From an uncultured Chloroflexota bacterium (GTDB lineage Bacteria > Chloroflexota > Anaerolineae > Aggregatilineales > Phototrophicaceae), in the NCBI GenBank assembly GCA_937988705.1, contig CALKIA010000193.1, forward strand, positions 1-15,943: 15,943 nt of DNA, in the 5' to 3' direction. The position numbers and the translations under genes were made by a program. Positions 1 to 7,300 of the stretch are shown here, piece by piece. The notes under the pieces were generated by a model. It worked only from the letters and a program-made list of their open reading frames with translations. It was not told the DNA's origin and ran no database searches. The first letter of the stretch is position 1; each line of letters opens with the position of its first letter.

Positions 1-494
1 GCAACACGGCCTATGAGTCGCTGGGCTGCGGCACGCCCGCGATCATCGCGCGGGTATCCTCACAGCGCGACCTGCTGCCCGAAGCATTGGTCGATAAGGT
101 CGATTATGGTGACACGGAGAGCGCGGCGCGGATTGCCGCCGAGATCCTCCGCACCGGGCGGCGCACCTCCGAGGCGACGATGAGCTACCTGCATACGCAC
201 TATCGCATCGATACGCAGCTGGCGACCTACGCCAACACGATTCTCAACGCGCAGGTGGTCGAGCCGCCGCGCTACGTCTACACGCCGATCAGCGAGCGGA
301 CGCGCTTCCTGCTGCCGGTGTGGTGCTATCGAGGCGCGCGCGGGATTTACCACGACTACCGCGCCGATTACACGCACGATGCGGCGCTCGAAACACTGAT
401 CGACGCGCACCCGGACGGGTTCACGTTCGCGGACGCGGAGCGCGAGCAGGTCATGGCGTGGTATCGCGCGGGGCTGGTCGTGCCGGTGGGGTGA
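1..494 (+). CDS. Glycosyltransferase, GT-B fold, C-terminal part (5' end outside window)
   Basis: The reading frame is open from base 3, giving 163 residues that end with TGA at 492-494. The first residues read NTAYESLGCGTPAI, followed by an arginine and a DLLP. This is the typical E-x-L-x-CGTP-(V/A)-I nucleotide-sugar binding segment in the second Rossmann domain of GT4-type retaining glycosyltransferases. Such enzymes move a sugar from a nucleotide-sugar donor to lipid, polysaccharide or protein acceptors at the cytoplasmic face of the membrane. About 75 residues beyond the usual GT-B end form an aromatic and arginine-rich tail (YTPISERTRFLLPVWCYRG...) and then a small helical module ending in HPDGFTFADAEREQV and WYRAGLVVPVG. 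I do not recognise that tail. The gene converges with the next one with no spacer. Donor, acceptor and N-terminus cannot be judged. The family call is fairly sure and the exact function is unknown. Confidence 0.75.
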   Translation, partial: NTAYESLGCGTPAIIARVSSQRDLLPEALVDKVDYGDTESAARIAAEILRTGRRTSEATMSYLHTHYRIDTQLATYANTILNAQVVEPPRYVYTPISERTRFLLPVWCYRGARGIYHDYRADYTHDAALETLIDAHPDGFTFADAEREQVMAWYRAGLVVPVG

Positions 495-907
495 TTAGGG
501 CGACTTTAGGTTAACCGCAAACTGATTCCGGGAGCGATAAAAGCATACGTCGAATTCAAGGAAGAAGTTCATCTGACCGAAGATTACCGGGACAGAATTG
601 GAACGGGTCCACGCGAACACCAACCGCACCGCTTGGTCGGCTGTGATTTGCGGATGTGCTGCCGCACGACGAGCGCCCGCGCATCGAATTGTCCCAGACT
701 GCCGACGAGAGAAACGGGCGTAATTTGATCTTCCCATACTGCTCCTAAAGCCAAGCCTACCTGATATGGGAGCACATTGACCGCCGCGCCTGTGTCGAGC
801 AACCCGATGACTTCAACCTGACGCTGATTGAGGCTGAGCAGCAGCGATAAACGTGGCATGAGGCTGGTTGGCAGTTGATCGGTGGCGGTGTAGGGAAATG
901 ATGGCAC
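495..907 (-). pseudogene. Retropepsin-like (clan AA) aspartyl protease, interrupted by a frameshift
   Basis: Read on the minus strand from a GTG at 905-907, the first frame gives a retropepsin-type N-terminus with the catalytic DTGA motif at residues 38-41, followed by VNVLPYQVGLALG. After residue 85 or so (near 653) this frame degenerates and stops at 584-586. The overlapping frame continues with QITADQAVRLVFAWTRS, VPVIFGQMNFF and LEFDVCFYRSR, and stops with TAA at 495-497. From memory, intact relatives in cyanobacteria carry both halves as one protein of about 135 residues, so a single base is missing or extra near 645-655; an added C would restore a plausible junction. It may be a true pseudogene, a sequencing error or, less likely, programmed frameshifting. 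The GTG start shares its G with the upstream gene's TAG stop, implying translational coupling. The native substrate of this family is not established to my knowledge. Confidence 0.7.
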
Positions 908-1119
908 TATGAATTAGCTTCCTCGGCGGCTTTCAGCACCGCGTAGAGGGTATGGGCAGCGATTTCGTTGCCGTAGGGCGTTAGCAATTCGTAGGACGCA
1001 TCCGCAATCAAGTCGATCTGCTCTTCGGAGGCAAGTTCGCTGATCAACAACTGCAGCGCTCGTAATTTGTCGGCGCGGTTGAGCTTACGCAAATCGCGAA
1101 TCAGGGTATCCGGTAACAT
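907..1119 (-). CDS. Small helical partner protein of the retropepsin-like protease
   Basis: This 70-aa protein starts at ATG 1117-1119, with an AGGA-containing stretch a little upstream, and ends with TAG at 907-909. The N-terminal half is predicted helical and charged (LIRDLRKLNRADKLRALQLL). The C-terminal half carries Y-E-L-L-T-P-Y-G followed by AAHTLYAVLKAAEEA. I know a Y-x-(W/L)-(S/T)-P-Y...A-A-x-x-L tail in small cyanobacterial proteins encoded directly before a clan AA aspartyl protease, so the pair looks like that two-gene cassette. Its stop codon overlaps the protease start by one base, which supports co-translation. An AT-rich box, TAAAAT on the minus strand at 1157-1162, could be a -10 element, but no good -35 is visible. 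An antitoxin, chaperone or substrate role is conceivable, but none is shown. Confidence 0.65.
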   Translation of the reverse strand: MLPDTLIRDLRKLNRADKLRALQLLISELASEEQIDLIADASYELLTPYGNEIAAHTLYAVLKAAEEANS

Positions 1120-1204
1120 GGAGCTATCCTGTCCAACTGAGTATCACGCTGACAGTATTTTACATCAGATTACGCAGCAGCAGGTCGTCCCGTCGGGATG
1201 AGCA

Positions 1205-2053
1205 TTACCCCGGCAATAACTTCTTCTCCGTCACCAGATCCATGCCGAGCGCGTGGGCGGTGGCTTGAGCTTGCGTGTGAATGAGGCGCGCCACTTCCCA
1301 GACAATATCCATCGCCATCGACAAGGTGACGATTTCAAAATTGTCGAGCTTGTTGGTGGCGACCATTTCGGCGAGGCGTGTGTAGATCAGTGCATACTCG
1401 CCAAATGAATCGCGCGGATTTTGGCGCGGCGTCAGGTTGAGTTGGTTGCGCAGTTCGTCGGTGGTGCGCTCCCATAAGCCCCGGTAGAGATTATCGGTCG
1501 CTTGGGCGTAGAGGGTCGGCGGCGCGGCAATCACGGCGGCTTTTAGGGCTTCGACGAACAGCTTACGGGTGATGATGCCCTGAATGCGCGCTTCGATCCA
1601 GGTGTCGGTTTTGCCCTGCCGCCGATACTTACCGCCAACGCGATCCAGCGCGGCCTTGAGTTCTTCTTCGGGATCGCCGCCCGTTTCAAGCTGTTGTGCG
1701 CCGACTTGTGCCAGCCATTCCTTGAGAGGTTCAACCTTTGGAGAAGGGATAGACTGAACGAGGCGCAACGTCTGCTCTATGTTGATGACATCGGTTGCAC
1801 GCTGTTTTCCATCCAACGCAGTCATTTTCAACTTCGCACAATTTGTGACAGTTTGATTACCCTCTTCCTTTGCAATACGATCTTTGAGAGTAGACCAATA
1901 AGTTTGCGCCCGTTTGTAGTCAATCGTGAGGAGTTCAGCGATAATATCGATGACGCTGAAATACCATTCACCGTCATGCCAAGCTTTGCGGATCTTTTCA
2001 GGTCTTAGTTGCAGTGCATTATTATCGGGGAACAAAGGTTGCGAATAGGACAT
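1205..2053 (-). CDS. Bro-N domain protein, DinD / phage antirepressor-like
   Basis: This 282-aa protein starts with ATG at 2051-2053, with a good Shine-Dalgarno (GAGG) seven to eight bases upstream. Residues 15-120 match the BRO N-terminal domain: IRKAWHDGEWYFSVIDIIA, then YWSTLKDRI, and the family signature QSIPSPKVEPLKEWLA. The middle part (DTWIEARIQGIITRK) matches the DinD-type segment Y-x-x-x-W-I-x-x-R-x-x-G-I. The C-terminal third (TDNLYRGLWERTTDELR, then a helical tail) is also typical of DinD-like relatives. E. coli DinD is of similar length and inhibits RecA filament activities, while phage Bro proteins act as antirepressors; which role applies here is open. It is divergent from a Cro/C1-type regulator, which fits a small two-gene switch. 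The N-terminal half, about 1740-2050, is clearly more AT-rich than the C-terminal half and its neighbours, suggesting mosaic origin. Confidence 0.8.
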   Translation of the reverse strand: MSYSQPLFPDNNALQLRPEKIRKAWHDGEWYFSVIDIIAELLTIDYKRAQTYWSTLKDRIAKEEGNQTVTNCAKLKMTALDGKQRATDVINIEQTLRLVQSIPSPKVEPLKEWLAQVGAQQLETGGDPEEELKAALDRVGGKYRRQGKTDTWIEARIQGIITRKLFVEALKAAVIAAPPTLYAQATDNLYRGLWERTTDELRNQLNLTPRQNPRDSFGEYALIYTRLAEMVATNKLDNFEIVTLSMAMDIVWEVARLIHTQAQATAHALGMDLVTEKKLLPG

Positions 2054-2067
2054 AATAGAACCTCAAA

Positions 2068-2115
2068 CGTATCTATGAATACGCAAATAGTATATTGGTA
2101 TCCCATTCGAGTCAA
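2068..2115. promoter_or_regulatory. Divergent promoter and candidate operator of the Bro-N/HTH pair
   Basis: A 16-base inverted repeat, CGTAT-N6-ATACG (2068-2083), lies in the 77-base gap between the divergent genes. On the minus strand a TTGACT -35 (2110-2115) is followed after 17 bases by TACTAT (2087-2092), or after 15 bases by TATACT (2089-2094). This gives a good promoter for the Bro-N gene, with a start near 2080 inside the inverted repeat. Binding there would block that promoter. For the plus-strand regulator only a -10-like TATATT (2091-2096) is visible, and its -35 would overlap the inverted repeat. Autoregulation by the adjacent HTH protein is an inference from position. Confidence 0.45.
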
Positions 2116-2130
2116 GATGGCAGTTTTTCT

Positions 2131-2379
2131 ATGACTACGATGCTTAAGAATCGCTTCTTTCATTTGCTGAGTGAAAAAGAGCGCCAAGAGAGTCGGCGCA
2201 TCACGCAAAGCGAAGTCGCCAACGCGGTTGGTGTTGATCTGCACACGATCATTCGCTGGATGCGCAACGATGTGAAGAAATTTGATGCGTCCGTGGTAGT
2301 CCGCATGTGTGAATACTTCGGCTGCGAAGTCGGCGATTTGCTCTATTTGGAGCGGCACGAAATCAACCGCGATAACTAA
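2131..2379 (+). CDS. Cro/C1-type (XRE family) helix-turn-helix regulator
   Basis: This is a compact 82-aa DNA-binding protein with little outside the HTH domain. The HTH core is ITQSEVANAVGVDLHTIIRW (about residues 28-47). It is followed by the recognition-domain tail VVVRMCEYFGCEVGDLLYLE, typical of single-domain Cro/C1 regulators. I chose the ATG at 2131. An ATG at 2140 and an upstream in-frame TTG at 2095 are alternatives, and none has a strong Shine-Dalgarno. The upstream option would place the start inside the predicted promoter, so it is less likely. It is divergent from the Bro-N gene and probably binds the shared intergenic inverted repeat. The next gene follows after 34 bases on the same strand and may be co-transcribed. 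This resembles a phage-type or islet regulatory switch rather than a housekeeping regulator. Confidence 0.8.
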   Translation: MTTMLKNRFFHLLSEKERQESRRITQSEVANAVGVDLHTIIRWMRNDVKKFDASVVVRMCEYFGCEVGDLLYLERHEINRDN

Positions 2380-2413
2380 GCCAGTGACAGAACAGAGAGA
2401 GGAATAGACACCC

Positions 2414-2701
2414 ATGAGCTTGCTCAACTTCCAGGTCGTGCGCGATCTGCTCGCCGCGGCGGAACAATCCCCGATTCTCAACAACGGCGTGGCGACACCG
2501 GGCACAGGTCAGGCTAAAAGCACGGCGACCGGCTCGACGCTCACGCGGTTGGTCAACGACGCGAAGACCAAGAACATCCTGACGACGCTCAACGCGGAGA
2601 TGCACAGCGTCCAGTGGGCGGAGAACGGACGGGCGTTCACGGCGCTGCTCAACACGAAGACCGGGGAAATTCTGCTCAAGTTTGAACCCGCGCGGCGGTA
2701 A
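2414..2701 (+). CDS. Hypothetical 95-aa protein downstream of the HTH regulator
   Basis: The ATG at 2414 is preceded by a strong purine-rich ribosome binding site (AGAGAGAGGAA, 2392-2402), which makes the start credible. The N-terminal 20 residues (LLNFQVVRDLLAAAEQSPI) look helical. A low-complexity Gly/Thr/Ala linker (NNGVATPGTGQAKSTATGST) follows. The C-terminal 45 residues are predicted to form a strand-rich fold (MHSVQWAENGRAFTALLNTKTGEILLKFEP). There is no signal peptide or membrane segment. I do not recognise the family. It lies 34 bases after the HTH regulator and could share its transcript. Its GC content is back at the chromosomal level, unlike the AT-rich core of the islet, so it may instead be a resident gene beside the islet. 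Confidence 0.6.
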   Translation: MSLLNFQVVRDLLAAAEQSPILNNGVATPGTGQAKSTATGSTLTRLVNDAKTKNILTTLNAEMHSVQWAENGRAFTALLNTKTGEILLKFEPARR

Positions 2702-2720
2702 GCGCTTTACCCCACCCCCT

Positions 2721-2752
2721 TGCCCCTCCCCGAATTCAGGGAGGGGAGACAG
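2721..2752. repeat. C/G-rich hairpin repeat 'B', copy 1, with an overlapping minus-strand G-quadruplex motif
   Basis: The arms CCCCTCCC (2723-2730) and GGGAGGGG (2739-2746) form a perfect 8-bp stem around a loop containing GAATTC. The 32-base unit matches 9372-9403 at 29 of 32 positions. The C-runs at 2710-2713, 2715-2719, 2723-2726 and 2728-2731 give a four-run G-quadruplex motif on the minus strand. That is the sense strand of a transcript running past the exporter gene's stop. Whether this acts as a terminator is an inference. Confidence 0.7.
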
Positions 2753-2797
2753 AGGCGGTCACAGCGCCTTGATCGTCGCCGTTTAGGAATCTCACCC

Positions 2798-2830
2798 AGC
2801 GGACGCGATAAATCGCGTCCCTACGAAGAC
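2798..2830. repeat. Dispersed hairpin repeat 'A', copy 1
   Basis: The hairpin has perfect 9-bp arms GGACGCGAT (2801-2809) and ATCGCGTCC (2812-2820) around an AA loop. The 33-base unit is identical to 9313-9345. It lies between the converging 95-aa gene and the exporter gene, and its right flank supplies the exporter's TAG stop (2821-2823). It could end transcription from either side or protect mRNA 3' ends, but neither is shown. No T-run is present, so it is not a classic intrinsic terminator. Confidence 0.8.
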
Positions 2831-3756
2831 GGGCTGAGGGCTTTTTTGCGTTCGAAGAAGCCAAAGACGAAGGCCACGCCGAGCACGATCAGCGGCAGGG
2901 CGACGAGCGCGCTCCCGGTGATCACCTCGCCGCCAATGATCACGCCGAGGATCACCGCGAGGCCGGGGTTGACCAACGCATAACTCGTCGCCAGAGCGGG
3001 CGAGACATTCTTGAGCAGATACATGTACGCGGTCATGGTCGCCAGCGACCCGGCGACGATGAGGTAGACGAGTGCCGCGAGCGCGCTCGGCGTCGGCATG
3101 CTGGTGAGGCGTTCGCCGCCCGCCAGCGCGCCAATCACGAGGATCGCGCCGCCAATCAGCATTTCCGCCGCGTTGCCCATCGCCCCGGCGGGCATATCCA
3201 AGCGCTTGATGAGCAGCGACCCGAACGACCAGCAGGTGATCGCCGCGAACATGTACACCAAACCGCGCGGATTTGCCTGCAAATTCCCTTCCAGCGTCAA
3301 CAGCGCTACACCGAGCAGACCGATCCCCACACCGATCCATTCGCCGCGCTTCGGGCGGTTACCCCAGATCAGGCTGAAGCCCAGCGTCAGCAGCGGCGAG
3401 GCGGCCACCAGACTCGCGGCGAGGCCGGACGAGATCATGGTTTCGGCATAGGCGGTGTTGCCCATCCCCATGACCAGCAGCAAAAAGCCGACGATACTCG
3501 CACTCAACCACTGGCGGCGGGTGGGCAGTTTGGCTCCGCGCAGCAGTAGGAAGCCAAACAGCAGCCCTCCGGCAATCGTGAAGCGAATGCCCATCATCAG
3601 ATAGGGCGGGAAGCTTTCAAAAGTGAAGCGGATAGCAAGATACGTCGTGCTCCAGATGATGTACACCGTGAGCAGCGCGATAATGATCAAGGCGCGGCGG
3701 CTGAAGGTAAGCCCCCCCTTGGCGCTCCGGGCGGCACTGATTGGCGTGCTGGACAT
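2821..3756 (-). CDS. yedA: EamA/DMT-superfamily exporter, YedA-like
   Basis: This 311-aa integral membrane protein has the DMT-superfamily layout: two EamA repeats, about residues 25-155 and 165-300, with roughly ten hydrophobic helices in all. Telltale segments are YIIWSTTYLAIRFTFESFPP in the first helix, GLVYMFAAITCWSFGSL at the start of the second repeat, and AYMYLLKNVSPALATSYA near the end. These closely resemble E. coli YedA, a predicted drug/metabolite exporter of the inner membrane. Its substrate is not established; amino acids or other small metabolites are plausible. ATG at 3754-3756 is preceded by AAGGAG about ten bases upstream. The gene is divergent from an Lrp/AsnC regulator, with overlapping predicted promoters, so local control is likely. 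The stop codon lies inside repeat A, so the last few codons may have been altered by that insertion. Confidence 0.9.
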   Translation of the reverse strand: MSSTPISAARSAKGGLTFSRRALIIIALLTVYIIWSTTYLAIRFTFESFPPYLMMGIRFTIAGGLLFGFLLLRGAKLPTRRQWLSASIVGFLLLVMGMGNTAYAETMISSGLAASLVAASPLLTLGFSLIWGNRPKRGEWIGVGIGLLGVALLTLEGNLQANPRGLVYMFAAITCWSFGSLLIKRLDMPAGAMGNAAEMLIGGAILVIGALAGGERLTSMPTPSALAALVYLIVAGSLATMTAYMYLLKNVSPALATSYALVNPGLAVILGVIIGGEVITGSALVALPLIVLGVAFVFGFFERKKALSPSS

Positions 3757-3807
3757 CTATCATTGCTCCTTCGTGAACCTTCTGATTCTATGAGCATTCG
3801 ACTGCGA

Positions 3808-3857
3808 TTGACAGCACCTATTGAAACCATTATGCTAAAATAGCCTTAGTATCGAAA
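3808..3857. promoter_or_regulatory. Overlapping divergent promoters for the Lrp regulator and the exporter
   Basis: On the plus strand a perfect TTGACA (3808-3813) is followed after 17 bases by TATGCT (3831-3836), giving the regulator's promoter. On the minus strand TTTCGA (3852-3857) and CATAAT (3829-3834), also 17 bases apart, give a plausible exporter promoter. The two -10 boxes overlap, so RNA polymerase should not occupy both at once. A short inverted repeat, CTAA-N7-TTAG (3835-3849), lies within both promoters and is a weak candidate Lrp-type site. The plus-strand promoter is the stronger prediction. Confidence 0.5.
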
Positions 3858-3870
3858 GCAATTTAGCGAA

Positions 3871-4359
3871 ATGAGCTTACAAATGGATGGTACGATGTGG
3901 CGGCTGCTCAAGCTGCTGCAAGAGGACGCGCGGCAGTCATTCCGGCAGATCGGCGAGGCGATTGGGCTGACGGCGCCGGCCGTGGCGGAACGAGCCCGGC
4001 GGCTGGAAGACGCGGGCGTAATTAGAGGGTATCACGCGGAAATCGACTTACCCAAAGCGGGTCTGCCGATCATGGCGTTCGTGCATCTGGTGTCAAACAG
4101 CCCGCAGTCGGTCGCGTTTCGCAAGGCCGTGCACGATATGCCCGAAGTGATCGAATGTCACTGTGTGACGGGGATCGAGTCGTATATTCTCAAGGTGGCG
4201 TGTACCTCGGTGCCGCACCTCGAACATTTTCTGCTGGAACTGAAGGATTACGGCGATATGCGCACCTCGCTGGTGCTGTCATCGCAGGTCAGCCGCCGCG
4301 TGATCGACGAGTGGTCGCTGCACCCGGACGAGGAACGCCCGAAAACGCCGCTGCGTTAG
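3871..4359 (+). CDS. Lrp/AsnC family transcriptional regulator
   Basis: This 162-aa protein has the two-part Lrp/AsnC structure. A winged HTH spans residues 5-52 (WRLLKLLQEDARQSFRQIGE, then the AVAERARRLEDAGVI recognition segment). A RAM ligand-binding domain spans about 64-142 (PIMAFVHLVS, ECHCVTGIESYILKVAC). Members form dimers to octamers and bind DNA in response to amino acids or related effectors. There is no clear Shine-Dalgarno before ATG 3871, but the start fits the usual family length. The gene is divergent from the YedA-like exporter, an arrangement common where an Lrp-type sensor controls export of its effector; that link is inferred. Its last four bases (TTAG, 4356-4359) also encode the stop of the converging kinase gene. 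The C-terminal tail after the RAM domain (DEERPKTPLR) is charged and probably flexible. Confidence 0.92.
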   Translation: MSLQMDGTMWRLLKLLQEDARQSFRQIGEAIGLTAPAVAERARRLEDAGVIRGYHAEIDLPKAGLPIMAFVHLVSNSPQSVAFRKAVHDMPEVIECHCVTGIESYILKVACTSVPHLEHFLLELKDYGDMRTSLVLSSQVSRRVIDEWSLHPDEERPKTPLR

Positions 4360-7300
4360 CTGGCGGTGCGGTCGCGCAGATTGTCGGTGAGGGCGGCGTC
4401 CGCCTGTATGCGCGCGATCTCCGCGTCGATCGTGCTGGACGGGCCGGTTTCCGGTTGGAGGCGCATTCCCGTGAAAGTAGGGTCGATTTCCGCGCGGATA
4501 CGGTCGAAGTAGAACTGGTCGATGCGTTCGGTAATCTTCTCTTTGGCGATCAGCGCCAGACAGGAACTGGCCGCGCTGATCTTCCCCAGGCAGCCATCGA
4601 CATAGGCGGCGGCCATGAGCAGACGGAGTTTTGCGCTCGGCACGTTGAGCTGGGTGACGATGGCGGTGGCTTCGTGCAGCGGATCGAACACGGCGTCAAA
4701 GTTGGACTGCGCCGCCCATACGCGGGCCAGCGCGATCTGGGTGTTGGCAATTTCGCGCGGGAGCTTTTTGGTGACGAAAACCGTGCGCGCCCGCAGCAGC
4801 AGACCGAGCGCGTCGTCGAGGCAGCCATCCACTTCGGCAGCCTCGCCCGCGTGGAACAAGGCGCAGCCTTCCAGATACGGTTCGCCCAGTTCGCGCGCGA
4901 TCTGCTGCGCCTGGGCGAACAGCGCGGCGGCGGCGCACGTTTCACCGTGCACGAGCTGATACACACCATAGTTCAGGCAGTAGATCGCTTCGCCCGGACG
5001 ATCAGCGATTTCCAGCTTGATGTTCTGGCTCTGTTCAAAATAAGACTGCGCGAGCTTGTCCTGATTTTTGTTCATGGCGACGACCGCGAGATCGGCGAAG
5101 GCTTTGCCCATGCCGCGCTTGTCCCCGATTTCTCGCTGGAGCAGCAGCGCTTCCTCACAGAGTTGTTCGGTTAAGTCGAGATCCCCGCGCAGCTGCGCCA
5201 GATGACTCAGATTGCCGAGGCTGACTTCGATGCCGTGGCGGTCATGGATGCGCCGCCGCAGCGCGAGACTCTGCTCCTGATAGCGCCACGCAGCCTCATA
5301 ATCCGCCATGCCTTGCGCGAGCAGCGCCAGATCGTTGAAGGTGGAGCTCATGCCGCGGATATCGCCGAGCGCGCGGCGAATGCGCAGGCTGGCGTCATAA
5401 TGCAGTCGCGCTTCCTCGTACATACCCTGATGCAGGTTGACCGTACCCAGCAGGTTGTGACACATTCCCAATCCCTGCTGATCGTTCGTCGCGGTGCGCA
5501 GGACGAGCGCCTCGATCAGGTAAATTCCAGCTTTCGCATAGGCTCCCGTTTCGAGCGCGGTTTGCGCCATGATTTGCAGCGCGTCGGCGACGCCGCTTTT
5601 GTTATCCGTTTTGCGGAAGTAGGCCAGCCCCAACCGGGCATTGCTGTTGGCGCGATCCAGATGGCTGGCGCGGATTTCGACTTCGGCCAAGGCGATACGG
5701 GCGGCGGCTTCAATTTCGGGATAGCCGAGCTCCAGCGCTTTTTTCAGATAGGCGCGGGCTTCGTCCGTCTGGCCGAGGAAGAAATAGGTACGCCCCATCA
5801 GATTAAACACGTTACCCCGGCGCGGATCATCGGGTTTGGTTTCGAGAATCTCAAGTGCCCGCCGCAGCAAATCCAGCGCCAAATCGAACAGCGCGGTCAC
5901 TTTGACGGCGCGCTCGGCGGCCATGATCAGGTATTTGACCTCGCGGCTGGCGTCGCCTGCCTCGTGCCAGTGATAGAGCAGTTCTTCGGCGTGCAGCACC
6001 GGGTTCGAGTAGAAGGTTTCAATCGAAACGGCGACATGCTGGTGCAGCTGCTGCCGTTCACCTAAAGCGAGATCGGCGAGGGTGGTCTGCCGCAGTTTGT
6101 CGTGGGCAAAGCGCCACAATTCGCCCTGGACTTCGCCGACCGCGGCATTCGCCGTGTCGATCACCCAGGCTTCGACATCGTCCACGCCCTGCGAGTTGGC
6201 CAACCAACTGAGCACGTCTAGCTCGATTTGCCGGCCTTTGACAGCGGCCAGTTTGAGCAGCGGCCGGGCCCACGGCGGCACATGTGACAGCCGCCGCCGG
6301 AGGATCGCCTGCACACCGCCAGAGAGCATGGCATGCGGGATCGTCGTCGGCCCGACGCTGTCGAGGTTGCCCGCTTCTTCGGCCAGCGCGCGCACCGTTT
6401 CCACCAGAAAGAAGACGTTGCCTTCCGTTTCGCGTTCGAGCATTTCGACGATGTCGCGCCGCTGATGCCCGAGCATCGATTCGGTCAGTTCGGCGATCTC
6501 GTGGGTCGTCAGGCGTTTGAGCGGCAGCACCTTGGCCGACGGGAGGCGTTCCGGCAGCGCGGGCAATTCATCATCGCGATAAGTGCCAATGATCAGCATC
6601 GGCAGCCGCACGTCGATCAACTGCTTGAGCAGATCCAGACTCTCGCTGCCCCAGTGCAAATCCTCAATGATGAGCACCAGCTGCTCTGTTTGGCGGCGGA
6701 AGAGGTCGATGATCATCGCAAAGAGCCGTTGGCTCGCGGCTTCGCCCGTCAATTCGGTGATGACTGGGTCGGCATCGGCCTCACGGGTTTTGGCGATCAG
6801 CGTTTCGATGTCGGGCACAATCACTTTGAGGACTTCGACCTCGAGCGGTGCGAGCTGCATGCCCAGCACGAGATGCCGCAGCGGTGATCGCCACGCCTCG
6901 TAGGGCTTGCCGCCGGTTTCGGACAGGTAACTGCGCAGCACAAGCGCCCCATCGACGAGTGCGCGCGTGGAGAGTTCATCGACCAACCGCGATTTGCCGA
7001 CACCGCTTTCCCCGGCGATCAGCCACGCGCCGCCCACACCCGCTCGGCTCTGCTTGAGCGCGTCGACAAGCGTGGCGAGTTCCGTTTCCCGCCCGACAAA
7101 GCGCGAGGCCTGCAAGTAGCTTTCGCGGGTGACAACCGTATCCACCGGGATCTTCGTCCCGATGACATCGCTCAAAGCGCTGATGGTCGCTTCGGCGCTG
7201 GCATAGCGATCTTCCGGGCTTTTGGTGAGCAGCCAGCCGACGATCATGCGCATATCCAGCGGCACGACATTCAAATCGACGGGGGTATTCAGGACATGCT

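Noticed and set aside
1120..2130. LexA-type SOS box for the DinD-like gene
   Set aside because: No CTGT-N8-ACAG or GAAC-N4-GTTC type site was seen in the upstream gap. The CTGA...TCAG near 1150-1169 has only 4-base arms and lies before a different gene.
1205..2379. Prophage or insertion sequence boundary around the Bro-N/HTH pair
   Set aside because: No integrase, transposase, terminal inverted repeats or target-site duplication could be found. Composition alone does not define an element.
2792..3340. Second minus-strand frame within the exporter gene, ending in a repeat-derived FVGTRFIAS peptide
   Set aside because: It overlaps a clear EamA membrane protein and consists of arginine-rich out-of-frame text.
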